A DNA stretch of 47,897 nucleotides. Origin: Candidatus Fermentibacterota bacterium. Its GTDB lineage: Bacteria; JAFGKV01. The notes under the pieces are model-generated. The model ran no database searches. It saw nothing but the letters and a program-made list of their open reading frames with translations, and was not told the origin of the DNA. A program made the translations under genes and the position numbers. Below, piece by piece: positions 18,362 to 26,331 of this stretch (the first letter of the stretch is position 1; every line of letters starts with the position of its first letter). Where the stretch lies: the NCBI GenBank assembly GCA_030620115.1, contig JAUXFG010000006.1:1-47897 (forward strand), given 5' to 3'.

Positions 18362-18802
18362 ATGAGAATACGTGTATGTGCGGTGGCGGTGGAGTCCAAC
18401 AGCATCCTTACCATTCGCTTCACCTATTCGGGGAAAGCCGTGTTTGCCCTTCCGGGGAGCGGCGTACAGAGGGGAGAACCTATCCTCGAAACCTTGGCTA
18501 GGGCATGGAAGAGCGAGTTGGGACTCCACATCGAGCCGGGCGAACTCCTTCTGGTAGGCGACGCCCCTGGCGACAAGCGCCATCCGCGTACGCTGCATCT
18601 CGTATTCGAGGCAGGCACAGTCAGTGGCAAACCACGAATCATACGCGGGAACTCGGGAGGTGACGAGGTTGAGTGGATCCCACTGGACAATCTGAACACC
18701 GTCCCCCTCTATCCCGACATCGGCCCCCGGCTCCTCGATATTCTCAGGGGTTCGAAAGGAACCTCCTTCATGCCCAACTGCATGGAGAGGGGCTTCTGGT
18801 AG
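18362..18802 (+). CDS. Nudix-fold protein with a degenerate Nudix box
   Basis: The 146-residue protein has the Nudix layout: two strands (MRIRVCAVAV), FALPGSGVQRGE, a helix, then SELGL. In the canonical box REUXEE the segment here reads RAWKSE, so the first Glu is Ala and one of the two metal-binding Glu residues is Ser. Hydrolase activity may be reduced or lost. The start is ATG 18362, with a perfect GGAGGTGA at 18346-18353; a GTG at 18350 lies inside that site. A secreted-protein pair follows after 119 bases. The substrate of a Nudix protein cannot be read from sequence. Confidence 0.75.
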   Translation: MRIRVCAVAVESNSILTIRFTYSGKAVFALPGSGVQRGEPILETLARAWKSELGLHIEPGELLLVGDAPGDKRHPRTLHLVFEAGTVSGKPRIIRGNSGGDEVEWIPLDNLNTVPLYPDIGPRLLDILRGSKGTSFMPNCMERGFW

Positions 18803-18921
18803 AGAGCTATCCGGTTCATTCTGTGGATTCATATGCGCGTTACTCTTGACGAATCGTCATGAACATTGTTCCTATAAGCACTTGGGGAGTGTTTTCCGCT
18901 GACACGAAAGGAGGTACACCT

Positions 18922-19548
18922 ATGTATCGTGATATGGCGAGAAAACCTTGCCTGTGGCTCGCCATGGGCTTGGCCCTGGTCCTCTTGGTGGCAGTGTGGC
19001 CCCAAACCGCTCCAGCCCAAACGCTCGAGATGAATACTTCAGTGGTTTCCGCGGGCGGAGCGCCAGGAACAGGTGGGGTTTTTCGACTCAATGGAACCGT
19101 GGGGCAGGGCTCGGGTATTGGCCGCCTCTCCGGCGGGCAGTTCAATGAGCACATGGGCTTCTGGTATGCCATTCTGCCCGAAGTGACACCTGGGAGCATT
19201 GATACGCTCACCATCGCGCTGACCACCAGCACCAGTGCGCTGCTTACCTGGACAAGCGATCGGTACGCAGACGAGTATCGAGTGTTCAGGGACAGCTTCG
19301 CGTACTTCGATGCCACCGGGGCGCCGTGGACAGTGGTAAATCCACCTGACACGATCCTGACGGTGACCAATGGCATTGGAAACACCTCAACCAACTACTC
19401 TTATCGAGTGCGAGCCTGGAGCACCGGCGGCTCCGGACCTGCGTCCAACACCGTCGGAGAGCACGATTTCTCAAGCACTGGCACGCTGCTCAAGCCAAAT
19501 AGACCCCATGCCGGGGTACATAGAGATGGAGAAAGGAGCACACGATGA
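18922..19548 (+). CDS. Secreted fibronectin type III-like domain protein
   Basis: This is a 208-residue protein. A signal peptide occupies residues about 8-34. Next comes a segment with SAGGAPGTGG, LNGTVGQ, LSGGQF and MGFWY, a pattern common in secreted proteins of FCB and related bacteria. A fibronectin III-like domain follows (about 90-180), with TLTIAL, LLTWTS, YRVFRD and YSYRVRAWS. The start is ATG 18922 behind AAAGGAGGT. Its stop lies in an ATGA shared with the next gene, so both are translated together. The basic tail after VGEHDF looks unlike folded protein. It is probably a cell-surface or secreted structural protein; no enzyme motif is seen. Confidence 0.75.
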   Translation: MYRDMARKPCLWLAMGLALVLLVAVWPQTAPAQTLEMNTSVVSAGGAPGTGGVFRLNGTVGQGSGIGRLSGGQFNEHMGFWYAILPEVTPGSIDTLTIALTTSTSALLTWTSDRYADEYRVFRDSFAYFDATGAPWTVVNPPDTILTVTNGIGNTSTNYSYRVRAWSTGGSGPASNTVGEHDFSSTGTLLKPNRPHAGVHRDGERSTR

Positions 19549-20810
19549 AAACATCTCTCGTCGTTATCGCACTCTTTTCCTTGCTACTCGTGGCCCATGC
19601 CACCCCGCGGCAGGAGATAAACTACCAGGGGCAACTCACGTACTCCAATGGCGACCCTATCGACAGCACTGTTGCCATCACCTTTGATATCTATGTTTCG
19701 GGAAGCGGCGGCACGAGCCTCTGGTCCGAAACCCATGGGAGCGTGACTGTTCAGGATGGTGTTTTCGATGTAGTTCTCGGATCGAGCAATGCCCTTCCGG
19801 ACACCATGTTTGCCAATAACGATAGTCTCTACATCCAAAGCACTTTGGGCAGCACAATCATAAGCCCCAGGACCCGGCTCACCAGCGTTCCATGGGCATT
19901 CGATGCCGCGACCCTTGACGGCGTGGACGGAAGCGGGTACTCCTCCAATCCGCATGATCATCTTGGAGAGACATGGAACAACATTGGGGGATCACTTGGT
20001 CTCGCCATTTCGGGCGGCGGTCAGGGTTTTGTCGTCATAGTGGACAGCACTGCGTTCCGCGGCAAGGCGAGCACCGCCGACCAGCCAGTCATCCTAGGTG
20101 AGAATACAGGCGGAACAACCCAGGGCAGCATCGGAACCATGGACCGGGGCGGCATCACCAGACCTGCCAGTAATGTTGGTGCCGAGGGGTCGCATATGTC
20201 CACTCTGGCGCAAGGTTCCCTTGGTACCGATCGCGAAGGCGTATTCGGAGCGGACACTGACAACGGCGTAGAAGGAGCGATAGCCTGCATGGCAGAGCCG
20301 CAACTCGGCGGCATGGGCATGCCGATACCCGCCGGCGTCTACGGATACGCGGCCAGACCAGGCGCGACCGGCGGCGAATTCTACAATGACGCGTTGCCCA
20401 GCGTGCTGGGCGCAGGGGATGACTGGGCACTCATCATCGGTCAGGGCCATCTGTCTGCTGCAGGCATGAACCCGGGGCTCAACCCAACAACACCCAGCCC
20501 AGGCCTCGGGCCAGCCAATGTAGCGTCCATTGTTCTTGGTGGGCCCGTTCCATGGATCAACGGTCCAAGCCCGGTAACTCTACTCGGGGCCAGTTGGGTC
20601 TTCATTCCCGATCCAAACATCACCAACACCAGCTTGATCTGGGTCTTCCCCTCTGTAGTAGGATATCCGGCAGCAGCCGCGAACGGACCTCCGGTAGGGA
20701 CTTGGTTCCTCGATACGGTGGGAAACATCCCCCTCATGGGTCAGGGATTCATTGTGGGGAGCACTGCGGTGGAGGGACCTGTCGACTTCATCTACTGGGT
20801 GGTAAACTGA
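19545..20810 (+). CDS. Secreted protein with N-terminal NYQGQL domain, function unknown
   Basis: The 421-residue protein has a signal peptide (MKTSLVVIALFSLLLVAHA) followed by INYQGQLTYSNGDPI, a domain found at the start of many secreted proteins and tail-fibre-like proteins. That domain spans about residues 20-125 and ends in RLTSVPWAFDAATLDG. The middle (about 150-300) is Gly-rich with repeats of the type GVxG and GxEG, possibly a beta-helix. A Pro-rich segment (about 305-325) leads to a C-terminal beta-rich domain ending in YWVVN. It is coupled by ATGA to the fibronectin-like gene. A strong hairpin follows the stop, so these two genes form a unit. Confidence 0.8.
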   Translation: MKTSLVVIALFSLLLVAHATPRQEINYQGQLTYSNGDPIDSTVAITFDIYVSGSGGTSLWSETHGSVTVQDGVFDVVLGSSNALPDTMFANNDSLYIQSTLGSTIISPRTRLTSVPWAFDAATLDGVDGSGYSSNPHDHLGETWNNIGGSLGLAISGGGQGFVVIVDSTAFRGKASTADQPVILGENTGGTTQGSIGTMDRGGITRPASNVGAEGSHMSTLAQGSLGTDREGVFGADTDNGVEGAIACMAEPQLGGMGMPIPAGVYGYAARPGATGGEFYNDALPSVLGAGDDWALIIGQGHLSAAGMNPGLNPTTPSPGLGPANVASIVLGGPVPWINGPSPVTLLGASWVFIPDPNITNTSLIWVFPSVVGYPAAAANGPPVGTWFLDTVGNIPLMGQGFIVGSTAVEGPVDFIYWVVN

Positions 20811-20816
20811 TACCTT

Positions 20817-20850
20817 CCTGGGCCGGGGGCATTGCCGCTCCCGGCCCAGG
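20817..20850 (+). terminator. Hairpin after the secreted-protein pair
   Basis: CCTGGGCCGGG (20817-20827) pairs perfectly with CCCGGCCCAGG (20840-20850), leaving a 12-base loop. The sequence TCCCCTTCTTT follows, a weak T-rich tail. It begins six bases after the stop codon, consistent with an intrinsic terminator. Confidence 0.75.
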
Positions 20851-21018
20851 TCCCCTTCTTTGATGCCCGAAATCGTGACAGGTTGGCCCCGACATAGGAA
20901 AGGGAGAGAAGTTCGAGATGTTTCATTCCCTCGTTTTGCGGTCTCGGCCCAATGCTACGGCTCATGATAGCAATACAATATCCCGTAGAGAGATCCCGGA
21001 CCCGTCGCCTCACACTCA

Positions 21019-21093
21019 GTCATTGCGAGGAGCACTGCGACGAAGCAATCTCATCCCCTCAACTGAGATCGCCGCGCTACCGCTCGCGATGAC
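21019..21093. repeat. GTCATTGCGAGG palindromic repeat, copy 1
   Basis: The unit starts with GTCATTGCGAGGAGCACTGC, continues with GACGAAGCAATCTCAT and GAGATCGCCGCGC, and ends with CGCGATGAC. The two halves are inverted relative to each other, so it can fold into a long hairpin. A similar unit follows after 14 bases, and a third lies at 42912-42985. Confidence 0.85.
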
Positions 21094-21107
21094 CAGCTCC
21101 TCCACCT

Positions 21108-21236
21108 GTCATTGCGAGGAGCACTGCGACGAAGCAATCTCATCCGCCCATCGAGATCGCCGCGCGGAGTTTATGCTTCCTCCGGCCCGTAGGGCCCACG
21201 CCCCGGAGGAAGCGAAGTCGAAGTGCCCGCGATGAC
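21108..21236. repeat. GTCATTGCGAGG palindromic repeat, copy 2, with nested insertion
   Basis: This copy matches copy 1 up to GAGATCGCCGCGC (ending at 21165) and again at CGCGATGAC (21228-21236). Between them, 62 bases replace the seven-base loop TACCGCT. The inserted DNA carries its own hairpin, CTTCCTCCGG (21176-21185) pairing with CCGGAGGAAG (21203-21212). Confidence 0.8.
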
Positions 21237-21351
21237 CCCCCCGGGGCCCCAGTCATTGCAAGATGAGTTCCGAAAGTGCAAGCCACTTCCCGACCTGTCC
21301 TGTAACATCACAGAAGTCTGGGGGAGGTCTGGGGAGAGTTCGTGAAGACAG

Positions 21352-22101
21352 TTACGCGACGGGACGAGAAGTCTTGCGGAGGATCATGGTGAAGCCATTC
21401 TTCGTATACTTCCTCAGTCCCATCCAATAAACAAATCGCTTGATAAGAAACAGCAGGAGATCAAGGAGCCCAGAGGCAGCTCCCCATCCTTCCTCGGGGT
21501 CGACAATCGCATATCGATACACGATCTCCACCAGCGAATATCGGTCAGAGATCACCGCTGCGGTTCTGCTTCCGTAACTCCGTGAGAGATAGCTCAGGAA
21601 CATGTGTGGATTATACGGTCTGACGTGGCTCAGATCGGAGTAGAACTCACTCCAGAGGAGCGGTGCACTCAGCACAAAGAAACCATGGGGTTTGAGCACT
21701 CTATCAATCTCCCCCAGCAGCTTGTAGAGCGTTGTGCTTTCCAAATGCTCGACCAAGTGACTGCAGTGAACATAGCTCACGGCGCCATCATCAAAGGGCA
21801 GCCTCTCGGGCGCCCTGTATCGCAGCACCTGCTTGAACCTGGTTCTCAATTTGGCAACGGAGCTCTCATTGGCCTCGAGGAGAATCAGATTTCGATAGCC
21901 CCGCTTCCGCCGCGCATACTCAGCGAATAGCCCCTCGCCCGATCCAATATCAATGCCAATCTCCACATCATCGCGAGGAAGGTACTTGATTGCCAAGACA
22001 AAAAAGGGTTTCCGATCCAGGGTGCTATAGCGGCGTCTTTGGGAGTGGAGGCGTCGCCATGTACGATACCAATCGAATAAGCCTTTTCCCGAATTGCTCA
22101 T
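21352..22101 (-). CDS. Class I SAM-dependent methyltransferase
   Basis: The 249-residue protein has the SAM-binding motif IGIDIGSGEG, an acidic strand end (LILLEAN), the post-II segment ERLPFDDGAVSYVHCSHLVEHLE and the LGEIDRVLKPHGFFVLSAP stretch of the methyltransferase-11 family. The substrate is unknown. The frame is open far upstream, but the start is taken as ATG 22101, which overlaps the stop of the radical SAM gene in an ATGA. That coupling suggests that both act together or at least at fixed ratio. A hydrophobic segment near residues 215-235 (SGLLDLLLFLIKRFVYW) could touch the membrane. Confidence 0.85.
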   Translation of the reverse strand: MSNSGKGLFDWYRTWRRLHSQRRRYSTLDRKPFFVLAIKYLPRDDVEIGIDIGSGEGLFAEYARRKRGYRNLILLEANESSVAKLRTRFKQVLRYRAPERLPFDDGAVSYVHCSHLVEHLESTTLYKLLGEIDRVLKPHGFFVLSAPLLWSEFYSDLSHVRPYNPHMFLSYLSRSYGSRTAAVISDRYSLVEIVYRYAIVDPEEGWGAASGLLDLLLFLIKRFVYWMGLRKYTKNGFTMILRKTSRPVA

Positions 22102-23114
22102 GACACCATTTCCACGCCCGCAATCGGCGTGCCGCACTGAGGACAGACGCTCCCTGGTGCAATGTTGTTCTTCAGTACCCAAAACGCGTCCCGCCGAATC
22201 AGAAGCGCTCCACACTGATGGCATACTGTATTGGTCTCTCCTCCTATATTCCCCATATAGATGTATCGGAGCCCGGCTTCGCGCCCGATGGCCAGTGCTC
22301 GCTCCATGGCGCCCCTCGGCGTTATTGAGCCTTTTCCCAGTCGGTATGATGGGTGAAAGCGACTGATGTGCCATGGTGTGTCGGGGCCTAATTCACCGAC
22401 GATGAATGCCACTGCCTCTCTGAGCTCAGCATCGTCATCGTTGATTCCCGGGATGAGCAGTGTGGTAATCTCGATCCAAATTCCCAGCTCTTTCATCTTC
22501 CTCAGACTCTCCAGAACGGGAGCAAGCCGTGCGCCGGTATACTTCTGATATGTCTCGTCTCGAAAAGCCTTGAGATCCACATTGGCAGCGTCGAGGTATG
22601 GGCTGATTAACACCAGCGCCTCCGAGCTCATGTACCCATTCGTGACGAATACATTCTTCAACCCGGCCTCATGCGCCAATCGCGCGGTGTCCAAGGCATA
22701 TTCGAAGAATATGGTGGGCTCCGTATACGTGTAGGCTATGCTCCGGCACCCGGATGAGTGAGCCTTTGTCACGGTCTGTTCCGGGCTCTGTTCGTCACCA
22801 AGAATCACTCCGCGCTCCAGGGGCATCTGAGAAATCTCCCAGTTCTGACACCATGTACATCTGAGATTGCATCCTACCGTGGCAATGGAGTATGATGAGG
22901 ACCCCGGCTGGATATGATACAGTGGCTTTTTCTCTATGGGGTCTGTGTGGGCGGCAATAAGACGGCCGTAGACGAGGGAGTAGAGCCGGCCCTTCTGGTT
23001 TTTACGGACGAGACACCGCCCAGTCTTCCCTTCCCCTATCTGACATGAATGTGCACAGAGGCGGCACGTCACCCGATCCCCTGATCTCCTCTCATAGAGT
23101 AGCGCCTCCTTCAT
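22098..23114 (-). CDS. amrS: AmmeMemoRadiSam-system radical SAM enzyme (AmrS-like)
   Basis: The 338-residue protein has the radical SAM triad in CNLRCTWCQNW (C82, C86, C89) that holds the 4Fe-4S cluster. An N-terminal Cys cluster (C17, C20, C24, C34) and a C-terminal pair of CxxC motifs (CHQCG, CPQCG) give a likely zinc ribbon, which is seen in many members. Family landmarks include LVYGRLIAAHTDPIEKKPLYHI and the AYTYTEPTIFFEY strand. The reaction is not established. The partner MEMO/AMMECR1 proteins are not visible nearby. SD GAGGAGGAG precedes the ATG. The methyltransferase gene is translationally coupled downstream. Confidence 0.92.
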   Translation of the reverse strand: MKEALLYERRSGDRVTCRLCAHSCQIGEGKTGRCLVRKNQKGRLYSLVYGRLIAAHTDPIEKKPLYHIQPGSSSYSIATVGCNLRCTWCQNWEISQMPLERGVILGDEQSPEQTVTKAHSSGCRSIAYTYTEPTIFFEYALDTARLAHEAGLKNVFVTNGYMSSEALVLISPYLDAANVDLKAFRDETYQKYTGARLAPVLESLRKMKELGIWIEITTLLIPGINDDDAELREAVAFIVGELGPDTPWHISRFHPSYRLGKGSITPRGAMERALAIGREAGLRYIYMGNIGGETNTVCHQCGALLIRRDAFWVLKNNIAPGSVCPQCGTPIAGVEMVS

Positions 23115-23517
23115 AGCTCTCCTCCTCTGCCCATATTCCTTACCAAGTATTACCTTCTGATCTCTTCCACTTCGGCGTTGGGTCCAGTGAGCTTGTCGTG
23201 AAGATCGTCCAAGTGATGTTCAATTCCTCAACTCCCCAATCTCTCATTTTACATTTCCTCCTCCCCCCGCAGATTCTTCGGTCGCTCCGCTCCCTCAGAA
23301 TGACACGCACTTCCACATCCTTCTGCCTCAAACCCCTGTCATTCTGAGCGATCGCAAGGAGCGAAGAATCTCTCTCCTTCTGCACACTAGATGGACGGGT
23401 TCGCCGTTGAAACTTGGGGTCAATGCCGCCACCCACCCAGTCGGCGGGACCATTCATGGTAGAAACTCGGCTCGGGCTCGACAAAGCTCCCGACGAAGTT
23501 CGAGACAAAACTTCGGG
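23115..23517. other. Repeat-rich gap between larC and amrS
   Basis: The 403 bases lack a credible gene. They hold a large inverted pair at 23265-23375: CAGATTCTTCGGTCGCTCC...CTCAGAATGAC on one side and GTCATTCTGAGCGATCGC...GGAGCGAAGAATCTC on the other. The bases directly after larC (about 23465-23517) repeat the phrases CTCGGGCTCGACAAAG and ACTTCGGGCTAA. The missing C-terminal part of larC would be expected here and is not found in any frame. Confidence 0.6.
23265..23375. repeat. Inverted GATTCTTCG / GTCATTCTGAG repeat
   Basis: Left arm and right arm share GATTCTTCG, GCTCC and CTCAGAATGAC in opposite orientation around a spacer of about 30 bases. The same layout starts at 47811 and is cut off by the window end. 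Single degraded arms are at 285-320 and 2556-2587. Confidence 0.8.
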
Positions 23518-24459
23518 CTAACCCTCCGAGTGCGGCTTTTCAGTCAACAAGACTCTCAGGGCATTTGGCGGCGAGGTCACTTTGGCGCCCAAACCGATGC
23601 CGATTCTGCCAAAACTCTGTGGCCACCTGGTCTTGTCGATGAATTCCGGACTGAGGGCCGCCAGGATAGCCGCCCCGGTGGGCGTGAGCTGCTCGAAGTC
23701 CATGGGGCCTGACGTCCACGGTATCTCGTATTCCTCCAGGATCGCGGCGGTGGCCGGCGCAGGGACCCCCAGCACGCCGTGAGAGCATCGTATTTCCCCT
23801 CGCCCTGCACGAACTGGTCGTAGACAGAACACAACATCGAGGTCAACATCCAATCGCTGCAGCCCCCACGCAGCACCGGCAACGTCCATGATGATATCCT
23901 GGGCTTCGTGAAGATGGATCTCTTGGTGGTGAGCATCCATGATTGCTTCAGAACCGGGTTCTAGGCCGGGGCCAATGGCCTCGGTGTGATTCTCACCTGA
24001 CGCAGACGAGGTGTGCGCTCCCCCAAGCTCAAACCCGCGGTGTGCGCGTTCCTCGGCATCCGCCAAGATCGATAAGGCTCTCCGGGCAAATGCCGCATAG
24101 GGGCCGACAACTCCCCCGCTTGTCAATGCCTTGTGCAAACCCTTCCGTGCGGAAGTCAGGGATAAGCTATGGGGGGCTCCAGTGAGAAAAACCGAAATCG
24201 AATGGGCTTCCTCGCCATCCACGTACTTCGTCCCAAACTCGACCTTCGCGCCTCCAAGCGGCTCTGCTGCGTGCTGCATGAGGCGCTGGAGATCCTGTTG
24301 TGGCAGACCGAGTCCCCGCAACGCCGCAACAAACATATCTCCTGCCAGTCCCATTGCCGCGTCGATATAGAGCGCGGATCTTCCCGTAATCGTATCGATT
24401 CCGTCTAGATTATCCTGCATTGCCAATCTCGTCTCCGGATTCGCCACATCTCCACTCAT
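23518..24459 (-). CDS. larC: LarC-like nickel insertion protein, lacking the C-terminal domain
   Basis: LarC makes the nickel-pincer nucleotide cofactor (pyridinium bisthiocarboxylate mononucleotide) by inserting nickel. This 313-residue protein has the LarC N-terminal domain: YIDAAMGLAGDMF, the His-rich stretch IMDAHHQEIHLHEA, and SHGVLGVPAPATAAIL, then GAKVTSPPNALRVLL. It then stops; full LarC is about 400-420 residues with a second domain containing a conserved TNIDD-type motif. In some lactobacilli two halves are joined by frameshift, but no second half is visible downstream. HLHEAQDII lacks two residues of the usual HEVGAVDSI. ATG 24459 was chosen because it forms TGATG with an upstream reading frame. 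TTG 24558 is the alternative. Confidence 0.8.
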   Translation of the reverse strand: MSGDVANPETRLAMQDNLDGIDTITGRSALYIDAAMGLAGDMFVAALRGLGLPQQDLQRLMQHAAEPLGGAKVEFGTKYVDGEEAHSISVFLTGAPHSLSLTSARKGLHKALTSGGVVGPYAAFARRALSILADAEERAHRGFELGGAHTSSASGENHTEAIGPGLEPGSEAIMDAHHQEIHLHEAQDIIMDVAGAAWGLQRLDVDLDVVFCLRPVRAGRGEIRCSHGVLGVPAPATAAILEEYEIPWTSGPMDFEQLTPTGAAILAALSPEFIDKTRWPQSFGRIGIGLGAKVTSPPNALRVLLTEKPHSEG

Positions 24460-24749
24460 CAGCAGATCGTGCGGCTTACGCGCCAAGCGGTGATTGAGAT
24501 CATCTGATTCGGCTTCCACCGGGGAGTACTCTGTGCAAGGATTCCGTTGACCATACAAAAACTCGCCCCGGCGCCGTAGTACCCTTGTAGCACAAGAGCA
24601 TCTGCGCCGGAACGAGGATGTCGAGGAGACTCTACCCCATCTCTCACATAGATGGCACGAGAAAAAAACTCTCGATCCACCTCGCCTAACTGCGAGAGGG
24701 ATAGCTCCATGGAGAGGGAGATCCGCAGGCTATTCTCCGGACGACTCAT
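24459..24749 (-). CDS. Doubtful small gene between the TPR gene and larC
   Basis: A 96-codon frame ends in TGATG, sharing one base with the larC start, which is a typical coupling signal. It would overlap the end of the TPR gene by 20 bases. The composition is rich in Ser and Arg, and I recognise no family. The start is uncertain: ATG 24749 follows CAGGGAG at short spacing, and ATG 24710 has no ribosome site. It may be no more than a leader frame. Confidence 0.3.
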   Translation of the reverse strand: MSRPENSLRISLSMELSLSQLGEVDREFFSRAIYVRDGVESPRHPRSGADALVLQGYYGAGASFCMVNGILAQSTPRWKPNQMISITAWRVSRTIC

Positions 24750-25773
24750 CTCCCTGGAGCTCGGTGGCCTTGTCAAAGGCTTCCTGAGCAGCCTTCGTAT
24801 CTCCCAGCTTCACCAGCGCAAGAGAAAGGTTCTGCCATCCAGCCGCATCATTCTCGTCAAGCTCGACGACTTTCTGGAACGCCGTCTTCGCCAGCTCCCA
24901 GTTCTCCATCTTCAGGGCCATGATGCCGAGGTTATGCTGAGCGTCCTTATCTTCCGGCGCTGCTTCGGCGGCCTTGCGGAAGCATTCCTCAGCTTTGGCG
25001 GTATCCCCGAGCCTGTCGTGGATGACCCCCATATTGAACCAGGCATCAACATTCCCGGGGTCTAACTTGATGATGATCTCATATATGGCCAGTGCTTCCT
25101 CGAACTTGCCCAAGGCCTCCAGACATGCTGCTTTGAATGAGAGCAACTCAATATTTTCTGGGTCCCCGTTCAAGAGCGCATCATTGTGCTCCATGGCCAG
25201 GGTATAGTTGCTGTCCTGATGTGCCAATCTGGACAGAAGGCTATGTGCTTCCTCCCATTCTTTCTCCCCTTCTTCACTCAATGCCAGAACATCTCCCCAC
25301 GCGCGTTTGCCGTCTTCGTACCTATCGGCTTTGAGAAGGGCGATGGCTAGATTATGACGGGCGAGCAGATACTCCGGAAAAATCTGCGTGGCGATCTCGT
25401 ATTCGTCCACCGCCTTGCCAAACTCCTCAGCCCCATGGAACTGGGTGCCGCGAGTCACGTGCTTCCCGGAAAGACTCAGCTGCGTATCTTTGATCTTCTG
25501 GAGCAGCTTCTTCTTGGTGACGAGCTCCTTAGCCTTGGTGAAGTTTTCCCCGGACTTCAGATAGTCCCCCTCCATCTCATACGCCTCTCCCAGATAGGCA
25601 TATGCCTCTCCGTTCTGGGGATTGTGCTCGACCTCGAGCAGGAGCTGTTCCTTGGCATTCTTCCAGTTGTTCTGCTGCATGTAGACCTTGGCGCTGGTCA
25701 TGTACTTCGATTGACATGCCGAGAAAACCAGAGTGAATAGAAGGAGCACAACGAAACCTCGGACAAGCTTCAT
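24730..25773 (-). CDS. TPR-repeat lipoprotein
   Basis: The 347-residue protein has a lipoprotein signal (LLLFTLVFSACQ, with the lipobox cysteine at residue 20). About seven tetratricopeptide repeats follow, for example NGEAYAYLGEAYEMEGDYLKS, DAWFNMGVIHDRLGDTAKAEE and DAQHNLGIMALKMENWELAK. It is probably membrane-anchored in the periplasm and acts as a protein-binding scaffold. SD GGAGGTACTC before the ATG is strong. It lies 108 bases downstream of the DUF5683 gene on the same strand. The repeat type does not identify a partner. Confidence 0.88.
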   Translation of the reverse strand: MKLVRGFVVLLLFTLVFSACQSKYMTSAKVYMQQNNWKNAKEQLLLEVEHNPQNGEAYAYLGEAYEMEGDYLKSGENFTKAKELVTKKKLLQKIKDTQLSLSGKHVTRGTQFHGAEEFGKAVDEYEIATQIFPEYLLARHNLAIALLKADRYEDGKRAWGDVLALSEEGEKEWEEAHSLLSRLAHQDSNYTLAMEHNDALLNGDPENIELLSFKAACLEALGKFEEALAIYEIIIKLDPGNVDAWFNMGVIHDRLGDTAKAEECFRKAAEAAPEDKDAQHNLGIMALKMENWELAKTAFQKVVELDENDAAGWQNLSLALVKLGDTKAAQEAFDKATELQGDESSGE

Positions 25774-25881
25774 GAGTACCTCCGTACTGGGGAAGAGACA
25801 ACACCATCCTCTACAGTGAGGAAGGTCAGCAATTTCGGCGATTAGATATGTATAGGCAATAGTCTGTCAAGGGAAAACCCT

Positions 25882-26331
25882 TCACCACCGAAAACCAAGG
25901 CCAACTCCCCATCTCGCCTCGGCAGCGTGATCATCAAGAAGATCCTTTCCAATGGCGTCCAACTCATCCATTTCCCGGTCAAAGGAAGCCAGGTACCCAT
26001 CAACGTACGCATCGCCGAGATTAAAAAGCCAAAAGATGATTGACCAACGATTGAGCTCCCGGCGGGCCGAAGAAGATCGGGATGACGCGGTGGCGTGGCC
26101 ATAGACAAAAGCGGCCGTGCCAAGAAGGTAGGCAGCACCTTTCCAGGGTTTGCCTGCATGCCACTGCCCCCAACCCGGGAGGAGAGCAGAGCGCCAAAGA
26201 CACGCATTGGCCAGTGAGGCCGGCTTGGGTCGCGTCCATGAGTCCTCAGCAGCAAAACCGTGTGCGACAGTGATCAATAGCAGAAGAGCGCATACGGGAA
26301 TACGACAACCCCTTAGTTCCCTCCTGGTCAA
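25882..26331 (-). CDS. DUF5683-like membrane protein
   Basis: The 149-residue protein has a signal segment (IPVCALLLLITVAHGFA), the characteristic ALLPGWGQWHAGKPWKGA loop and NLGDAYVDGYLASFD near the C-terminus. These match DUF5683, a small membrane family common in Bacteroidota and relatives with no known function. A second hydrophobic stretch lies between them. The start is TTG 26331, which overlaps the RidA stop in TTGA; AGGAGG lies just inside the frame, so a later start cannot be excluded. The gene is coupled to ridA, and the TPR gene follows. Confidence 0.8.
   Translation of the reverse strand: MTRRELRGCRIPVCALLLLITVAHGFAAEDSWTRPKPASLANACLWRSALLPGWGQWHAGKPWKGAAYLLGTAAFVYGHATASSRSSSARRELNRWSIIFWLFNLGDAYVDGYLASFDREMDELDAIGKDLLDDHAAEARWGVGLGFRW

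Larger units (their letters stand above)
20811..21351. other. Intergenic region with terminator and repeats
   Basis: This 541-base gap separates convergent genes and has no supported gene. It holds the hairpin at 20817-20850 and two GTCATTGCGAGG repeats at 21019-21093 and 21108-21236. The remaining 115 bases show nothing recognisable. Confidence 0.6.

Noticed and set aside
21019-21236. CRISPR array
   Set aside because: There are only two units of about 75 bases with a similar 14-base spacer; units are palindromic and no cas gene lies nearby.
22102-22374. N-terminal extension of the methyltransferase to 22374
   Set aside because: It overlaps the end of the radical SAM gene in another frame and has poor composition; ATG 22101 in the ATGA overlap is the better start.
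23140-23508. 122-codon frame downstream of larC as a possible second LarC half
   Set aside because: It reads through the inverted GATTCTTCG repeat and has no TNIDD-like motif or other LarC feature.
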